The position numbers were made by a program, and so were the translations under genes. The notes under the pieces were generated by a model. That model saw only the letters and a list, made by a program, of their open reading frames with translations, was not told the DNA's origin and searched no databases. 8,757 nucleotides of DNA, from assembly GCA_903879825.1 (NCBI GenBank), contig CAIRND010000176.1, forward strand, positions 1 through 8,757. The letters are read 5' to 3'. Positions 1-7,896 of the stretch are shown piece after piece; position 1 is the first letter of the stretch; the number at the start of each line of letters is the position of its first letter. This DNA comes from an uncultured Geobacteraceae bacterium (GTDB lineage Bacteria; Desulfobacterota; Desulfuromonadia; Geobacterales; Pseudopelobacteraceae).

Positions 1-6
1 AGTAAA

Positions 7-22
7 AAAGTGTAAACACTTT
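7..22. repeat. Perfect 7-bp inverted repeat upstream of the atp promoter
   Basis: The arms AAAGTGT (7-13) and ACACTTT (16-22) are exact inverted copies separated by AA. The dyad ends 11 bases before the -35 hexamer at 34-39, a position where an activator or repressor could bind. The stem is AT-rich and is not followed by a T-run, so it does not look like a terminator of the preceding gene. It does not match the ParB parS consensus. An operator role is inference from position and symmetry only. Confidence 0.45.
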
Positions 23-33
23 GCGCAATTTTC

Positions 34-61
34 TTGACAGTCGTTCGATTTACATGATAGT
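34..61 (+). promoter_or_regulatory. Candidate sigma70-type promoter of the atp operon
   Basis: A perfect -35 hexamer TTGACA (34-39) is followed after 16 bases by GATAGT (56-61), which matches TATAAT at 4 of 6 positions. Transcription would begin near position 68, giving a leader of about 60 bases before atpX. A weaker alternative lies downstream: TTTACA (72-77) and TATACA (96-101), spaced 18 bases apart. No other promoter-like sequence of this quality was noticed before atpC, consistent with a single transcript. The start site is predicted, not shown. Confidence 0.5.
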
Positions 62-89
62 TAGCCTCTGTTTTACACCCGTCTCTGGG

Positions 90-103
90 ATACAGTATAC
101 AGT
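90..103. repeat. Tandem 7-bp duplication ATACAGT in the atp leader
   Basis: ATACAGT occurs twice back to back (90-96, 97-103). The junction creates the palindrome GTATAC. The repeat lies between the candidate promoter and the atpX ribosome binding site, inside the predicted leader, and overlaps the -10 of the weaker alternative promoter. A regulatory role is possible, but chance duplication is equally likely. Confidence 0.4.
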
Positions 104-129
104 TTAGCATACCTGGCAAGGGGTAGGTC

Positions 130-555
130 GTGATTGAATTAAATTTATCATTCGTAATCCAGCTGATTAACTTCGGCATCCTCGTTCTCGTTTTGAACGT
201 CTTTCTGTTTAAGCCGATCCGCAAGGTTCTGGCCGATCGCCGTCAGGTAATCGACTCGGCCCGAGAGAAGACCGTGTCGGTTGATGCAGAGGTGCAGGCC
301 AAGATGGCACAGTATGAAGCGCGTCTTCATGCAGCCAAGGCTGAAGCAGGTGCACACCGTGCCGACGCTTTGAAGCTTGCCCAGGCTGAAGAGACCGCGG
401 TGCTTGAAAAAGCACGCACACGAGCCTCTGAGTCACTTGCATCAATTCGAGGCAGAGTTGCAAAAGAAGCGGCCGAAGCGCGTGAACTGCTGAAAAAGCA
501 GGCCGAGATTCTGTCCGGCGATATCTGTGAAAAAATTCTCGGGAGGAGCCTGTAG
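130..555 (+). CDS. atpX: F-type ATP synthase subunit b' (second stator b-type subunit)
   Basis: This is a peripheral stalk protein of the F1Fo ATP synthase. With subunit b it forms the right-handed coiled coil that holds F1 still against rotation. Residues about 6-27 form one membrane helix. The motif LFKPI (26-30) follows at the membrane exit, and a long charged, alanine-rich coiled coil occupies the rest. The 141-residue length suits a b' subunit, and there is no signal sequence, unlike the b subunit encoded next. The start is GTG (130-132), supported by AAGGGG (118-123) six bases upstream and by the b-type N terminus MIELNLSFVIQLINFG. The gene heads the operon and ends 2 bases before atpF. 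Bacteria with two distinct b-type subunits build a b/b' heterodimer; that it does so here is inference from the gene pair. Symbols vary (atpX, atpF'). Confidence 0.9.
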   Translation: MIELNLSFVIQLINFGILVLVLNVFLFKPIRKVLADRRQVIDSAREKTVSVDAEVQAKMAQYEARLHAAKAEAGAHRADALKLAQAEETAVLEKARTRASESLASIRGRVAKEAAEARELLKKQAEILSGDICEKILGRSL

Positions 556-557
556 TT

Positions 558-1169
558 ATGAATATGGTAACCGATCGCTCCAAAAAAATAATTATCACCT
601 GTGCGTACATCTCTGCACTTGTTCTTATTGCATCTGTTGGCTGTGCTTCTGAGGGTGCCGGAGCAGCTCATCACGCTGACAGCGGTGCCCAGATGAAAGA
701 TTTTGGTTGGAGGGTACTCAACTTTGCTGTTCTGGTTGGTATCATTGTCTGGGCTCTTAAAAAAGCCGATGTTAAAGGTTCACTGGCTGCCCGTCAGGTC
801 GAGATTGAGAAAAACCTGAAAGATGCCGAATCAGCCCGTGACGCCGCAGAAGCTAAGTTGCGTGAATATGGTGTCAAGCTTGATCAGGCTTCGAAAGAAA
901 TTGACGAACTTCATGCCGCTATCGTTCGCGAGGGTGAGCAGGAAAAAAATAGAATTATTGCAGAGGCTAACATCGCTGCAGAAAAAATAGTTGCCCAGGC
1001 GGCCCTATCGGCCGAGCAGGAAACAGTGAAAGCACGCAATGAGTTGCGCGCCGAAGCCGCCAGACTTGCCGTAGAGATTGCAACCGGCAAACTGTCCGGT
1101 GCAATTCAGAAGAACGACCACGACCGATTTGTCGGCGAATATCTTGACAAGGTGGTACAGATCCAGTGA
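558..1169 (+). CDS. atpF: F-type ATP synthase subunit b with N-terminal signal sequence
   Basis: This is the second stator subunit, the partner of b' and of delta at the top of F1. The 203-residue protein is longer than the usual 156-170 because of an N-terminal extension. Residues 1-10 are basic, 11-28 are hydrophobic, and ASVGC (25-29) resembles a lipobox with Cys29. A signal peptidase I site after Ala30 is an alternative. The true membrane anchor is about residues 53-67, ending in WALKKAD, and an alanine- and charge-rich coiled coil follows to the C terminus. A cleaved signal fits the known topology of b, whose N terminus faces the periplasm. The ATG at 558 has GGAGGAG (542-548) about 9 bases upstream, better placed than the next ATG at 564. 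The stop overlaps the atpH start by 4 bases (GTGA), so the two are probably translationally coupled. Confidence 0.93.
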   Translation: MNMVTDRSKKIIITCAYISALVLIASVGCASEGAGAAHHADSGAQMKDFGWRVLNFAVLVGIIVWALKKADVKGSLAARQVEIEKNLKDAESARDAAEAKLREYGVKLDQASKEIDELHAAIVREGEQEKNRIIAEANIAAEKIVAQAALSAEQETVKARNELRAEAARLAVEIATGKLSGAIQKNDHDRFVGEYLDKVVQIQ

Positions 1170-1708
1170 TCAATAACGCGATTGCGAGACGATACGCCAA
1201 AGCGCTCGTTCAGCTTGGCTCGGAGGGCGGTTTTATTGACAGCTTCCGTGATGAGCTTTCCATAATTGACGGCCTTTTTAAAACACATAGCGACTTGCGA
1301 GCAGCTTTTGCAGATCCGGCCCTTACTCAGGTACAGAAAAAAGCCATCATGATGGAACTGTCGTCTAAGGCCGCCTGTTCAGAACTGGTAGGAAATTTTC
1401 TGTTGCTGCTGGTTGATAAGAACCGCGTTGCCTTTTTGGGGCAGATCGTTCAGACCTACGAAAAGCTGGCTGATGAGTTCTCCGGTGTAATCCGCCCGGT
1501 CATCAAAACCGCTTTTCCGCTTGAAGAAAGTCAAATCGTTGCAATTCAGAGTGCGCTCGAGATAAAGACAGGCAAAAAAGTCGTGCCGCAGATGATTGTT
1601 GATTCATCTCTCCTGGGTGGTGTCATAACCCAGATAGGCGACATCGCCTATGATAACAGTGTCAAGACTCAGCTTAAACGGATTGAAGATATATTACAGA
1701 AGGGGTAG
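1166..1708 (+). CDS. atpH: F-type ATP synthase subunit delta (OSCP)
   Basis: Delta caps the alpha3beta3 head and joins it to the b/b' stalk. The 180-residue length is typical. The N-terminal helical domain opens with MINNAIARRYAKAL, the family hallmark (IARRYAKAL). The C-terminal domain shows DSSLLGGVITQIGDIAYDNS at about 146-165, the conserved glycine-rich strand region followed by the final helix. Translation starts at GTG 1166-1168, inside the last codons of atpF, and the only Shine-Dalgarno-like sequence is a weak AAGGTGG (1149-1155). Expression therefore probably depends on ribosomes finishing atpF. Its stop codon TAG (1706-1708) lies within the ribosome binding site of atpA. Confidence 0.95.
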   Translation: MINNAIARRYAKALVQLGSEGGFIDSFRDELSIIDGLFKTHSDLRAAFADPALTQVQKKAIMMELSSKAACSELVGNFLLLLVDKNRVAFLGQIVQTYEKLADEFSGVIRPVIKTAFPLEESQIVAIQSALEIKTGKKVVPQMIVDSSLLGGVITQIGDIAYDNSVKTQLKRIEDILQKG

Positions 1709-1716
1709 GAGCATCC

Positions 1717-3225
<1,509 letters not shown>

Positions 3226-3243
3226 ACAAGGACGGTTTGAGAT

Positions 3244-4110
3244 ATGGCAAGCCTTAAAAGCATTAAAAAGCGGATTGTATCCGTAAAAAATACTCGCCAG
3301 ATCACCAAAGCCATGAAGATGGTTTCGGCTGCGAAACTGCGCCGTGCCCAGGAAAACGTTGTAGCTGCCCGCCCGTATGCGAAAAAGCTGGGTGAAGTGC
3401 TGCAATCGCTGGCTGCAAACCTTGAGGGCGATCTTCACCCGCTGTTAGAGAAACGCGATGCAAAAAAACTGCTTCTGATCGTACTGACATCAGACCGTGG
3501 TTTGTGTGGTGGCTTCAACACCAACTTGTGCAAAGCCGCTGACCGCTATATCAAGGAAAAAACGGATTCATTCGAGCAGATCAGTGTCATGACTGTTGGG
3601 CGCAAAGGGTATGAGTTTTTGAAAAGCCGCTATACGGTGTACAAAAACTTTGCAAATGTCCTTGCAAAACCAAATTATCAGACCGCTGCCATGCTGGCAC
3701 AAGAAGTCATCGACGGATTTGTGGCTGAAGAGTACGATCAGGTTGAGCTTCTTTATAACTCATTCCGTACGGTTATGACTCAGGATATTACCTTCCAGCA
3801 GATGCTGCCGGTTGTTCCTGAAGAAACAACCGCATCAGAAGAAACTCCGGTCGAATTTATCTATGAGCCGTCAGTCGGTGATCTTCTTGCTGAGATCCTG
3901 CCTAAAAATATTGAGGTTCAGATATTTAAAGCCATGCTTGAAACGGTTGCCGGTGAACATGGTGCCCGTATGACCGCCATGGACAGTGCCTCTAAAAACG
4001 CAAATGAAATGATTGGCAAGCTGACTCTCCAGTACAACCGGGCACGTCAGGCAGCCATTACAACGGAGTTGATGGAAATCATCTCCGGCTCTGAATCGAT
4101 TAAAGGCTAA
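3244..4110 (+). CDS. atpG: F-type ATP synthase subunit gamma
   Basis: Gamma is the central rotor shaft that turns inside alpha3beta3 and is fixed to the c-ring with epsilon. The 288-residue protein has the two long terminal helices that form the shaft: the N-terminal one contains SIKKRIVSVKNTRQITKAMK (6-25), and the C-terminal one contains LQYNRARQAAITTELMEI. The Rossmann-like middle domain includes TSDRGLCGGFN. The C-terminal family signature normally ends Gly-Ala; here it reads ISGSES, with Ser for Ala, a conservative change. AAGGA (3228-3232) lies 11 bases before the ATG, slightly far. A 54-base gap with a small tandem repeat separates the gene from atpD. Confidence 0.96.
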   Translation: MASLKSIKKRIVSVKNTRQITKAMKMVSAAKLRRAQENVVAARPYAKKLGEVLQSLAANLEGDLHPLLEKRDAKKLLLIVLTSDRGLCGGFNTNLCKAADRYIKEKTDSFEQISVMTVGRKGYEFLKSRYTVYKNFANVLAKPNYQTAAMLAQEVIDGFVAEEYDQVELLYNSFRTVMTQDITFQQMLPVVPEETTASEETPVEFIYEPSVGDLLAEILPKNIEVQIFKAMLETVAGEHGARMTAMDSASKNANEMIGKLTLQYNRARQAAITTELMEIISGSESIKG

Positions 4111-4134
4111 TTCTAATTACGTAACACTATATGA

Positions 4135-4150
4135 GGCCGCAGGGCCGCAG
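4135..4150. repeat. Tandem 8-bp duplication GGCCGCAG before the atpD ribosome binding site
   Basis: GGCCGCAG occurs twice in tandem (4135-4142, 4143-4150). The second copy runs into the Shine-Dalgarno AGGAGG (4149-4154), which lies 10 bases before the atpD ATG at 4165. It looks like slippage of an 8-base unit and shifts the ribosome binding site relative to the end of atpG. An effect on atpD translation is possible but unshown. Confidence 0.5.
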
Positions 4151-4164
4151 GAGGACACCGTTCA

Positions 4165-5580
4165 ATGAGTCAGAACACAGGTAAAATTTCGCAGGTCATC
4201 GGCGCCGTTATCGACGTTGAATTTGAGCCCGGCAAGCTGCCGGAGATCTACCACGCTCTTCGCGTGACAAATCCGGCCATTGATGACCGTGAATTCAATC
4301 TGGTACTGGAAGTTGCTCAGCATCTTGGTGAGAACTCTGTACGTACCATCGCTATGGACTCAACCGACGGTCTCAAGCGTGGTCAGGTTGTTGTTGATAC
4401 CGGTAAACAGATTTGTGCTCCCGTTGGCGCTAAAACCCTCGGTCGCATCATGAATGTTATCGGTGAGCCTGTTGACGAAATGGGTCCGATCGGTAATGAA
4501 AAAGAGTACGCTATCCATCGTGAAGCGCCTTCTTTTGAAGACCAGTCCACCAAAGTAGAAGCATTCACAACCGGCATCAAGGTTGTTGACCTGCTCGCAC
4601 CTTATGCCCGTGGTGGTAAGATTGGTCTGTTCGGTGGTGCCGGAGTCGGCAAAACCGTTCTCATCATGGAGCTCATTAATAACATTGCCCGCCAGCATGG
4701 CGGTTACTCAGTTTTCGCCGGAGTAGGCGAGCGTACCCGTGAAGGGAACGACCTTTGGATGGAAATGAAGGAAACCGGCGTTCTGGAAAAAACTGCTCTG
4801 GTCTACGGCCAGATGAACGAGCCTCCAGGAGCCCGCGCCCGCGTTGCTCTTACCGCTCTTTCTGTTGCTGAATACTTCCGTGATGAAGACGGGCTTGACG
4901 TTCTGCTTTTCATTGATAATATTTTCCGTTTTACCCAGGCAGGTTCTGAGGTTTCAGCTCTGTTGGGTCGTATTCCTTCAGCTGTTGGTTACCAGCCTAC
5001 GCTGGCTACTGAAATGGGTGAACTTCAGGAGCGTATTACCTCCACGAAGAAAGGCTCCATTACCTCTGTTCAAGCTATTTACGTACCTGCAGATGACTTG
5101 ACTGACCCGGCTCCTGCAACGGCTTTTGCCCACTTGGATGCTACTACAGTTCTTTCTCGTCAGATCGCCGAGCTTGGTATTTACCCTGCTGTTGATCCGC
5201 TCGATTCAACTTCACGTATCCTTGATCCACAGGTTATCGGCGAGGAACACTACGCCGTTGCTCGTTCGGTTCAGTATGTTCTTCAGAAATACAAGGATCT
5301 TCAGGATATCATCGCCATTCTTGGTATGGATGAACTTTCCGAAGAAGATAAGCTGGTTGTTGCCCGCGCCCGTAAAATTCAGCGCTTTTTATCACAGCCG
5401 TTCTTCGTTGCTGAGGCCTTTACCGGCTCACCAGGTAAGTATGTAGAATTGAAAGATACCATCAAAGGTTTCCAGGAAATAGTAGCCGGCAAGCATGACA
5501 GTATGCCAGAACAGGCATTCTACATGGTTGGCTCAATCGAAGAAGCTATCGAAAAAGCAGCTAAGCTGGCAGCAATATAA
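4165..5580 (+). CDS. atpD: F-type ATP synthase subunit beta (catalytic)
   Basis: Beta carries the catalytic sites that make or split ATP. The 471 residues are full length. The Walker A loop GGAGVGKT is at 157-164 (Lys163 and Thr164 for phosphate and magnesium), and the catalytic glutamate is Glu189 in GERTREG. The Walker B aspartate is Asp251 in LLFIDN, and the family signature is PAVDPLDSTS. The DELSEED loop (389-395), through which beta pushes on gamma, is intact. The start is set by AGGAGG (4149-4154) and by the N-terminal barrel sequence beginning GKISQVIGAVIDVEF. Alternative-frame stretches at 4844-5101 and 5126-5446 come from its codon bias and are not genes. It is followed by a 78-base gap holding a dispersed-type repeat, the only large interruption in the operon. 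Confidence 0.98.
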   Translation: MSQNTGKISQVIGAVIDVEFEPGKLPEIYHALRVTNPAIDDREFNLVLEVAQHLGENSVRTIAMDSTDGLKRGQVVVDTGKQICAPVGAKTLGRIMNVIGEPVDEMGPIGNEKEYAIHREAPSFEDQSTKVEAFTTGIKVVDLLAPYARGGKIGLFGGAGVGKTVLIMELINNIARQHGGYSVFAGVGERTREGNDLWMEMKETGVLEKTALVYGQMNEPPGARARVALTALSVAEYFRDEDGLDVLLFIDNIFRFTQAGSEVSALLGRIPSAVGYQPTLATEMGELQERITSTKKGSITSVQAIYVPADDLTDPAPATAFAHLDATTVLSRQIAELGIYPAVDPLDSTSRILDPQVIGEEHYAVARSVQYVLQKYKDLQDIIAILGMDELSEEDKLVVARARKIQRFLSQPFFVAEAFTGSPGKYVELKDTIKGFQEIVAGKHDSMPEQAFYMVGSIEEAIEKAAKLAAI

Positions 5581-5588
5581 ATAAAAAT

Positions 5589-5647
5589 GTAGGGGCGATC
5601 CTCGTGATCGCTCCGGTCTTCCGGGCGGATATAATATTCGCCCCTGC
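5589..5647. repeat. Palindromic dispersed-type repeat between atpD and atpC
   Basis: The ends GTAGGGGCGA (5589-5598) and TCGCCCCTGC (5638-5647) are inverted copies with one T-G mismatch. Inside are two hairpins. The left one pairs GCGATC (5595-5600) with GATCGC (5606-5611) over a 5-base loop. The right one pairs GGGCGGATA (5623-5631) with TATTCGCCC (5635-5643) over a 3-base loop, with one G-U pair. The outer stem and the two inner hairpins use the same bases, so they exclude each other. The GTAGGGGCGA...CGCCCCTGC pattern resembles short dispersed palindromes I recall from Geobacter-like and other environmental genomes. The right end abuts AAGGA (5648-5652), the atpC ribosome binding site. No clear target-site duplication is visible. 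Confidence 0.75.
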
Positions 5648-5658
5648 AAGGATCATAT

Positions 5659-6075
5659 ATGGCTGAAAAAATGAAACTTGAAATAGTCACACCTTATAAG
5701 AAGGTTGTTGAAACCGAAGTTGAAGAAGTAACCGCAACCGGTAAACTTGGTGAATTCGGCATTCTACCGGGGCATGCACCTTTTTTGACTTCACTCAAGA
5801 TAGGTGAACTTGCCTATAAAAATAACGGAGTAACAGAGCATATGTCGCTCAACTGGGGTTACTTCGAAGTTCAGGATGACAAGATCATCGTTTTGGTAGA
5901 AACGGCAGAGACTGCTGCTGAAATCGATATTGAGCGTGCAAAAGCAGCCTTGGGTCGTGCCGAGGAAGCGCTTAAAAAGCTTACTCAAGAGGATAAACAG
6001 CATAAGATTTATGAAGCTGCCCTCGAACGGGCAATTATCCGCATGCAGGTTGCGGGAAAAGGCGTTCGTAAATAG
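5659..6075 (+). CDS. atpC: F-type ATP synthase subunit epsilon
   Basis: Epsilon binds gamma and the c-ring, couples proton flow to rotation, and in many bacteria inhibits ATP hydrolysis through its C-terminal helices. The 138-residue protein has the N-terminal beta-sandwich with the hallmark GEFGILPGHAPF (31-42), then a helical hairpin from about residue 88 to the end, so both domains are present. AAGGA (5648-5652) lies 6 bases before the ATG. A palindromic repeat separates it from atpD. The intrinsic terminator 25 bases after its stop marks the end of the operon. Confidence 0.96.
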   Translation: MAEKMKLEIVTPYKKVVETEVEEVTATGKLGEFGILPGHAPFLTSLKIGELAYKNNGVTEHMSLNWGYFEVQDDKIIVLVETAETAAEIDIERAKAALGRAEEALKKLTQEDKQHKIYEAALERAIIRMQVAGKGVRK

Positions 6076-6100
6076 AGCTTCTCCATATATTTGATTAACT

Positions 6101-6131
6101 AAAAGAGCGGCAGCGATGCCGCTCTTTTTTT
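6101..6131 (+). terminator. Intrinsic terminator of the atp operon
   Basis: AAAAGAGCGGCA (6101-6112) pairs perfectly with TGCCGCTCTTTT (6117-6128) over the loop GCGA, a GNRA-type tetraloop, and the T-run continues to 6131. The A-run on the left arm mirrors the T-run, so partial termination on the opposite strand is also possible. It sits 25 bases after atpC and should insulate the atp genes from those downstream. Confidence 0.92.
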
Positions 6132-6198
6132 ATTTAATGGAAAATGCCCCATCTGTTTGTTACAAGTGACGTACTGAACATTTTCACAGGAGAACACT

Positions 6199-6702
6199 AT
6201 GCCACCTGTCGAATTGAAACGTTATCGCTGTTATGAACTTTTTTCCCAAACCACCGGTGTTGAAATCCGTGCCGCGGTCAAAATCACCGAGGAGTACGGC
6301 CATGTTACCGAGCGATGTGGCAGGATTCATCTCCGATTCTTTAAGCTTGCTCCGAAGATAAAGCCTGACGATGTTACGCAGATACGCTTCATTTGCGAGC
6401 CTGATGAAGCATTTGGATTGTCTCTGATGATTGGTGAGGTTGCGGGGTCTCCCATTCCATGCAAAGAGAAACTAAGCCCTCACAAGTTTACTAATGTCGA
6501 ACAGGGTGCTGAAATTGTGACGACTGTGTCGGTTGAAAAATGGGAACGAGGCGGTAAGAGCGGCTATGCATTAACGGCGGGGCGTGGTAAGGATTTCATC
6601 AGTGTACCGGTGCCGCAGGCTAAATTTCTCTTTGCCGGGGAGTTTCTGCGTTCAATATCGACAGAGCAGTGTTGGGTTGAGCGGGTTGATAAGAAGTCGT
6701 AA
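6199..6702 (+). CDS. Uncharacterised 167-residue soluble protein
   Basis: I do not recognise this protein family. The gene has a good ribosome binding site, AGGAG (6188-6192), six bases before the ATG, and its codon use looks like that of its neighbours, so it is very probably real. The protein has no signal peptide or membrane helix. It is mixed alpha/beta in character, with alternating hydrophobic strands such as VTQIRFICEP and GAEIVTTVSVEKW, and it carries five cysteines with no CxxC spacing. A basic, glycine-rich stretch WERGGKSGYALTAGRGKDF lies at about 114-132. It follows the atp terminator, so it needs its own promoter; none convincing was seen in 6132-6187. The 157-base gap after it holds an inverted repeat. 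No function is proposed. Confidence 0.75.
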   Translation: MPPVELKRYRCYELFSQTTGVEIRAAVKITEEYGHVTERCGRIHLRFFKLAPKIKPDDVTQIRFICEPDEAFGLSLMIGEVAGSPIPCKEKLSPHKFTNVEQGAEIVTTVSVEKWERGGKSGYALTAGRGKDFISVPVPQAKFLFAGEFLRSISTEQCWVERVDKKS

Positions 6703-6741
6703 GGGGTGCCCAGAAGTGTAACAACATAAGCAAACCCTTTT

Positions 6742-6827
6742 CACCACGGAGACACGGAGAAAAGCTTGTAGCCTTTTGGGTAAACAAGTAAGGCTCTGTT
6801 TGTAACTTTCTCCGTGTATCCAGAGTG
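6742..6827. repeat. Degenerate dispersed inverted repeat (CACCACGGAGACACGGAGA type)
   Basis: The left arm at 6742-6762 and the right arm at 6807-6827 match as inverted copies at 17 of 21 positions, including an unbroken 11-base core ACACGGAGAAA (6752-6762) / TTTCTCCGTGT (6807-6817). A second, inner dyad AGCCTT (6770-6775) / AAGGCT (6790-6795) lies in the loop. The arm resembles a sequence I recall as scattered through many environmental bacterial genomes. It fills most of the 157-base gap between the uncharacterised gene and the methyltransferase. No transposase is present. The right arm is more diverged from that pattern than the left. Confidence 0.65.
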
Positions 6828-6859
6828 TCGGATTAGCCTTTTTATTTTAGGAGGAAATT

Positions 6860-7873
6860 ATGAAAACTACTATTACTGAATGGTCAATCCCTGATCTGTT
6901 GCAGTTGTCGGGCGGGTACTGGAGTACCTGCGCACTCCATGCCGGTGTAAAGCTGGATATTTTCAGCATTGTCGATGGCACTGGCCGTACGGCAGCAGAG
7001 GTTGCACAGTTGTGTAACTCTGATCAGCGTGCTACCGCTATGCTGCTCGATGCACTGACAGGTCTTGGTCTATTGGAAAAACGGGACAACAGCTATATTA
7101 CCACACCGTTTTCCGCTCATAATCTGTCAAAGGCGTCTCCCGGATATCTTGGGCATATCATCATGCATCATCACCATCTTGTGTCCGGTTGGGGCAGGCT
7201 TGATGAGGCGGTAACAAGCGGTGGCCCGGTCCGTACATCTATTTCGCATGGTGATGATGAAACGGTCAGAGAAAGTTTTCTGATGGGGATGTTTAACCTG
7301 GCTAGTCTGTTGGCACCCCGAATCGCCCAGTCATTGCGGCTTGCAGGCTGGCGCAGACTCCTTGATCTGGGGGGCGGACCCGGAACATATGCAATTCATT
7401 TCTGTCTTGCTAATCCCGATCTTACCGCCGTTGTCTATGACCTTCCCACCACTCGGGTTTTTGCAGAAAAAACTATTGCCTCTTTTGAACTTTCTGATCG
7501 AATTAACTTTGTGGCCGGTGATTTCCACGCTGACTCGGTGCCGACCGGTTTTGATGCCGCCTGGCTTTCACATGTTCTTCACTCTGACGGCCCAGAATCC
7601 TGTGCAGCGCTTTTACGTACGGCAGTTGCAGCCCTTAACCCTGGCGGCGTCCTGATGGTACAGGAATTTATCCTCAATGATGCCAAGGATGGTCCCGCCT
7701 TTCCGGCACTGTTTTCACTCAATATGCTGATTGGAACCGAAAATGGTCAGTCTTATTCTGAGAGTGAATTGACAACCATGATGACAGATGCCGGATTGTC
7801 CGATGTACATAGACTTGTCCATGAACTCCCAAATGGCGCCGGAATCATGCGTGGCCGTAAAGCTGCAATCTGA
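6860..7873 (+). CDS. SAM-dependent O-methyltransferase-like protein (Methyltransf_2 family)
   Basis: This is a class I SAM-dependent methyltransferase of the type that methylates hydroxyl groups on small aromatic or isoprenoid-like molecules (relatives: acetylserotonin, hydroxyneurosporene and BchU-type enzymes). The 337 residues show the usual two parts. The N-terminal winged-helix dimerisation domain (about 10-85) contains GRTAAEVAQLCNSD and LLDALTGLGLLEK. The Rossmann domain has SAM motif I DLGGGPGTY (169-177), an acidic residue after strand 2 in VVYDLP, and WLSHVLHSDGPE (235-246), where His241 aligns with the catalytic base of plant O-methyltransferases. A run of four histidines (103-106) lies in the linker. 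AGGAGG (6849-6854) is 5 bases before the ATG. Only 23 bases separate it from the iron-sulfur protein gene, suggesting an operon. The family is well supported; the substrate is unknown. Confidence 0.85.
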   Translation: MKTTITEWSIPDLLQLSGGYWSTCALHAGVKLDIFSIVDGTGRTAAEVAQLCNSDQRATAMLLDALTGLGLLEKRDNSYITTPFSAHNLSKASPGYLGHIIMHHHHLVSGWGRLDEAVTSGGPVRTSISHGDDETVRESFLMGMFNLASLLAPRIAQSLRLAGWRRLLDLGGGPGTYAIHFCLANPDLTAVVYDLPTTRVFAEKTIASFELSDRINFVAGDFHADSVPTGFDAAWLSHVLHSDGPESCAALLRTAVAALNPGGVLMVQEFILNDAKDGPAFPALFSLNMLIGTENGQSYSESELTTMMTDAGLSDVHRLVHELPNGAGIMRGRKAAI

Positions 7874-7896
7874 TCATTGTCAGGAATAATCAAACT

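Noticed and set aside
7..33. Inverted repeat as a terminator for a gene upstream of the window
   Set aside because: The stem is AT-rich and is followed by GCGCAATTTTC, with no proper T-run.
209..674. Antisense reading frames opposite atpX and atpF
   Set aside because: Compositionally odd (rich in Arg, Ser and Cys), no ribosome binding site, and fully overlapped by the stator genes.
4844..5446. Two same-strand alternative-frame reading frames (4844-5101 and 5126-5446) inside atpD
   Set aside because: atpD is intact in its own frame with all catalytic motifs. The extra frames give low-complexity leucine- and phenylalanine-rich peptides typical of shadow frames.
5589..5647. Intrinsic terminator separating atpD from atpC
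   Set aside because: The hairpins are not followed by a T-run. The sequence after them is the atpC ribosome binding site.
6132..6187. Promoter for the 167-residue protein gene
   Set aside because: TTGTTA (6157-6162) resembles a -35, but the matching -10 would fall on CATTTT (6179-6184), too close to the Shine-Dalgarno. No sigma54-type GG/GC pair was seen either.
6828..6850. T-rich stretch after the inverted repeat as an intrinsic terminator
   Set aside because: The hairpin ends 10 bases before the T-rich segment, its loop is 44 bases long, and the T-run is broken (CCTTTTTATTTTAGG).
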